From Deltaproteobacteria bacterium (GTDB lineage: Bacteria; Desulfobacterota; Binatia; UBA9968), in assembly GCA_016844625.1 (NCBI GenBank), contig JAERMN010000175.1, positions 1-6,712 of the forward strand: a DNA stretch of 6,712 nt, read 5' to 3'. Numbering within the stretch: the first letter of the stretch is position 1; each line of letters starts with the position of its first letter. The notes under the pieces were generated by a model. That model had not been told where the DNA came from. It saw only the letters and a list, made by a program, of their open reading frames with translations, and made no database searches. The translations under genes were made by a program, and so were the position numbers. Positions 5,277 through 6,712 of this stretch are shown piece after piece.

Positions 5277-6453
5277 CCGGCGCGGCCACTTCGGCCCCTA
5301 CGGCGGCCGCTATGTCGCGGAAACACTGATGCCGGCGCTGAGCGAGCTGGAGCGCGGCTACGCCAAGGTGCGCCGCGACCCGGGATTTCGTAAGGAGCTA
5401 AAATATTATCTGCGCGATTACGTCGGCCGCGAGACCCCGCTTTACTTTGCCGAACGGCTGACCGAGAAACTGGGCGGCGCGAAGATTTATCTCAAGCGTG
5501 AAGACCTTTGCCACACCGGTGCGCATAAGATCAACAACACCATCGGGCAAATTCTTCTGGCGCGGCGCATGGGCAAGCAGCGCGTCATTGCCGAGACCGG
5601 CGCCGGCCAACATGGCGTGGCGACGGCGACGGTGGCGGCGCGCTTCGGCCTGGAGTGCGAAATCTTCATGGGCAAGGAAGACGTCCAGCGCCAGTCGCTC
5701 AATGTTTTTCGCATGAAGCTTCTGGGCGCCAAGGTGCGCGTCATCACATCGGGCAGCCAGACTTTGAAAGACGCCATGAACGAGGCGCTGCGCGATTGGG
5801 TGACTCACGTGCGCACGACTTATTATCTGATCGGCTCGGTGGCCGGGCCGCATCCCTATCCGATGATGGTGCGCGATTTTCAGTCGGTGATCGGCCGGGA
5901 AGCGCGCCGCCAGATCCTCAAAAAAGAAGGCAAGCTGCCCGATTATCTGGTCGCCTGCGTCGGCGGCGGCAGCAATTCCATGGGATTATTTTTTCCTTTT
6001 GTGCGCGATCAAAAGGTGCAAATGCTCGGCGTCGAAGCCGGCGGCCTCGGGCTCGGCACCGACAAGCACTCGGCGACGATCCAGCGTGGCGCTGTGGGCG
6101 TGCTGCACGGCAGCAAGAGCTATGTTTTGCAAGACGACAAGGGGCAGATTACCGAGACCCATTCGGTGGCGGCGGGTCTGGATTATCCCGGCGTTGGCCC
6201 GGAGTTGAGTTATCTGCGCGATTGCGGCCGGGTGCAGTTCGACTCCGCCACAGATCAAGATGCCATCGACGCAATTCAATTTCTCGCCGAAGTGGAAGGG
6301 ATCATTGCCGCGCTGGAGAGCGCTCATGCGATTGCCGTCGTGCGGCGCTTGGCGCCGCGCTTGTCGAGGCGCCAGGTCATCATCGTCAATCTCTCCGGGC
6401 GCGGCGACAAGGACATGATGACCGTGGGCGACTATTTGGGCGTGAAACTGTAA
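5233..6453 (+). CDS. trpB: Tryptophan synthase beta subunit
   Basis: TrpB is the PLP-dependent beta subunit that joins indole, channelled from TrpA, with L-serine to make tryptophan. The 406-residue protein is of the ordinary TrpB1 class. HFGPYGGRYVAETLMPAL (19-36) is the family N-terminal signature. The PLP lysine is K99 in HTGAHKINN (94-102). ETGAGQHG (121-128) carries the catalytic Glu, GSVAGPHPYP (201-210) is present, GGGSN (244-248) binds the PLP phosphate, and NLSGRGDKD (386-394) lies near the C-terminus. The ATG at 5233 puts 18 residues before HFGPYGG, normal for the family; longer in-frame starts inside trpF add unrelated sequence. A GTG at 5269 is a less likely alternative that would shorten the trpF overlap from 44 to 8 nt. 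trpA follows after an unusually wide 110-nt gap. Confidence 0.97.
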   Translation: MANSKNLSLLPKVPDRRGHFGPYGGRYVAETLMPALSELERGYAKVRRDPGFRKELKYYLRDYVGRETPLYFAERLTEKLGGAKIYLKREDLCHTGAHKINNTIGQILLARRMGKQRVIAETGAGQHGVATATVAARFGLECEIFMGKEDVQRQSLNVFRMKLLGAKVRVITSGSQTLKDAMNEALRDWVTHVRTTYYLIGSVAGPHPYPMMVRDFQSVIGREARRQILKKEGKLPDYLVACVGGGSNSMGLFFPFVRDQKVQMLGVEAGGLGLGTDKHSATIQRGAVGVLHGSKSYVLQDDKGQITETHSVAAGLDYPGVGPELSYLRDCGRVQFDSATDQDAIDAIQFLAEVEGIIAALESAHAIAVVRRLAPRLSRRQVIIVNLSGRGDKDMMTVGDYLGVKL

Positions 6454-6458
6454 TATTC

Positions 6459-6536
6459 GTTCAAAGGTTCAGGCGTTCCAAAGTTCAAGGCCGGCCCGGA
6501 AACACTCCGATACCTTTGAACTCTTGAACCTTGAAC
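6459..6536 (+). repeat. Inverted repeat of GTTC/GAAC units between trpB and trpA
   Basis: The left arm (6459-6483) and the reverse complement of the right arm (6514-6536) agree at 21 of 25 aligned positions, with two mismatches and two single-base gaps. The loop is 30 nt and contains the 8-bp palindrome GGCCGGCC (6489-6496). Each arm is itself periodic: GTTC starts at 6459, 6467, 6475 and 6483 (exactly 8 apart), and GAAC starts at 6518, 6526 and 6533. In the trp mRNA this would form a long imperfect stem-loop. No T-run follows, so it does not look like a classic intrinsic terminator. Confidence 0.7.
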
Positions 6537-6563
6537 TCTTGCACGGTCTTTGCGAATTGAAAC

Positions 6564-6712
6564 ATGAGCCGTATTCAACAAAAATTTGCTGAACTAAAAA
6601 AACGCAACGAAGCGGCGCTGATTCCTTTCATCACCGCGGGTGATCCGGATTTGGCGACGACGCTGAAGATCATGCGCGAGCTCGAACGGAGCGGCGCGGA
6701 TTGCATCGAGCT
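6564..6712 (+). CDS. trpA: Tryptophan synthase alpha subunit, 3'-truncated by window edge
   Basis: TrpA cleaves indole-3-glycerol phosphate to indole and glyceraldehyde 3-phosphate within the alpha-beta complex with TrpB. Only 49 full codons are visible, starting MSRIQQKFAELKKRNEAALI and continuing PFITAGDPDLATTLKIMREL to ERSGADCIE. RIxxxF, the LIPFITAGDPD strand with its glycine, and GADxIEL are the standard TrpA N-terminus, with the catalytic Glu expected in IEL at the very edge. The start is firm because an in-frame TGA (6558-6560) lies two codons upstream. No clear Shine-Dalgarno precedes it. The gene runs off the window with no sign of a break. Confidence 0.93.
   Translation, partial: MSRIQQKFAELKKRNEAALIPFITAGDPDLATTLKIMRELERSGADCIE

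Noticed and set aside
5655..6527. 290-residue + strand ORF overlapping trpB
   Set aside because: It is an out-of-frame shadow of trpB; its Arg/Ser-rich composition is typical of shifted GC-rich coding DNA.

Overview
This window is mainly a tryptophan biosynthesis cluster, all on the + strand. The order is: 3' part of argS (arginyl-tRNA synthetase), a gene for a single-pass membrane protein with a C-terminal SPOR domain, then trpD, trpC, trpF, trpB and the first 49 codons of trpA. The encoded enzymes cover the pathway from anthranilate to tryptophan: TrpD adds phosphoribosyl, TrpF isomerises, TrpC closes the indole ring, and TrpA/TrpB make tryptophan from indole-3-glycerol phosphate and serine. 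The anthranilate synthase genes trpE and trpG, which make the starting substrate, are not in the window. All enzyme genes look intact, with their active-site motifs in place.

The DNA is GC-rich by eye. The argS-SPOR-trp arrangement and the FtsN/DedD-like SPOR protein suggest a Gram-negative, Deltaproteobacteria-like organism, probably an uncultured lineage. That placement is inference, because no rRNA or lineage marker is present. trpD starts 16 nt after the SPOR gene, so a cell-envelope gene probably shares a transcript with the trp genes. trpD-trpC (6 nt) and trpF-trpB (44 nt overlap) are tightly packed.

The unusual content lies in the three wider gaps, each with its own kind of palindromic DNA. 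The argS-SPOR gap (1616-1844) has a run of small hairpins, one of them possibly the argS terminator. The trpC-trpF gap (4324-4649) is mostly filled by a 251-bp fold-back element with nested inverted arms that resembles a MITE (a small non-autonomous mobile element). The trpB-trpA gap (6454-6563) has an inverted repeat built from GTTC/GAAC units spaced about 8 nt apart. I found no CRISPR array, tRNA, rRNA, transposase gene or novel multi-gene system. The best leads are the fold-back element and the octamer repeat, both of which interrupt an otherwise ordinary trp operon.
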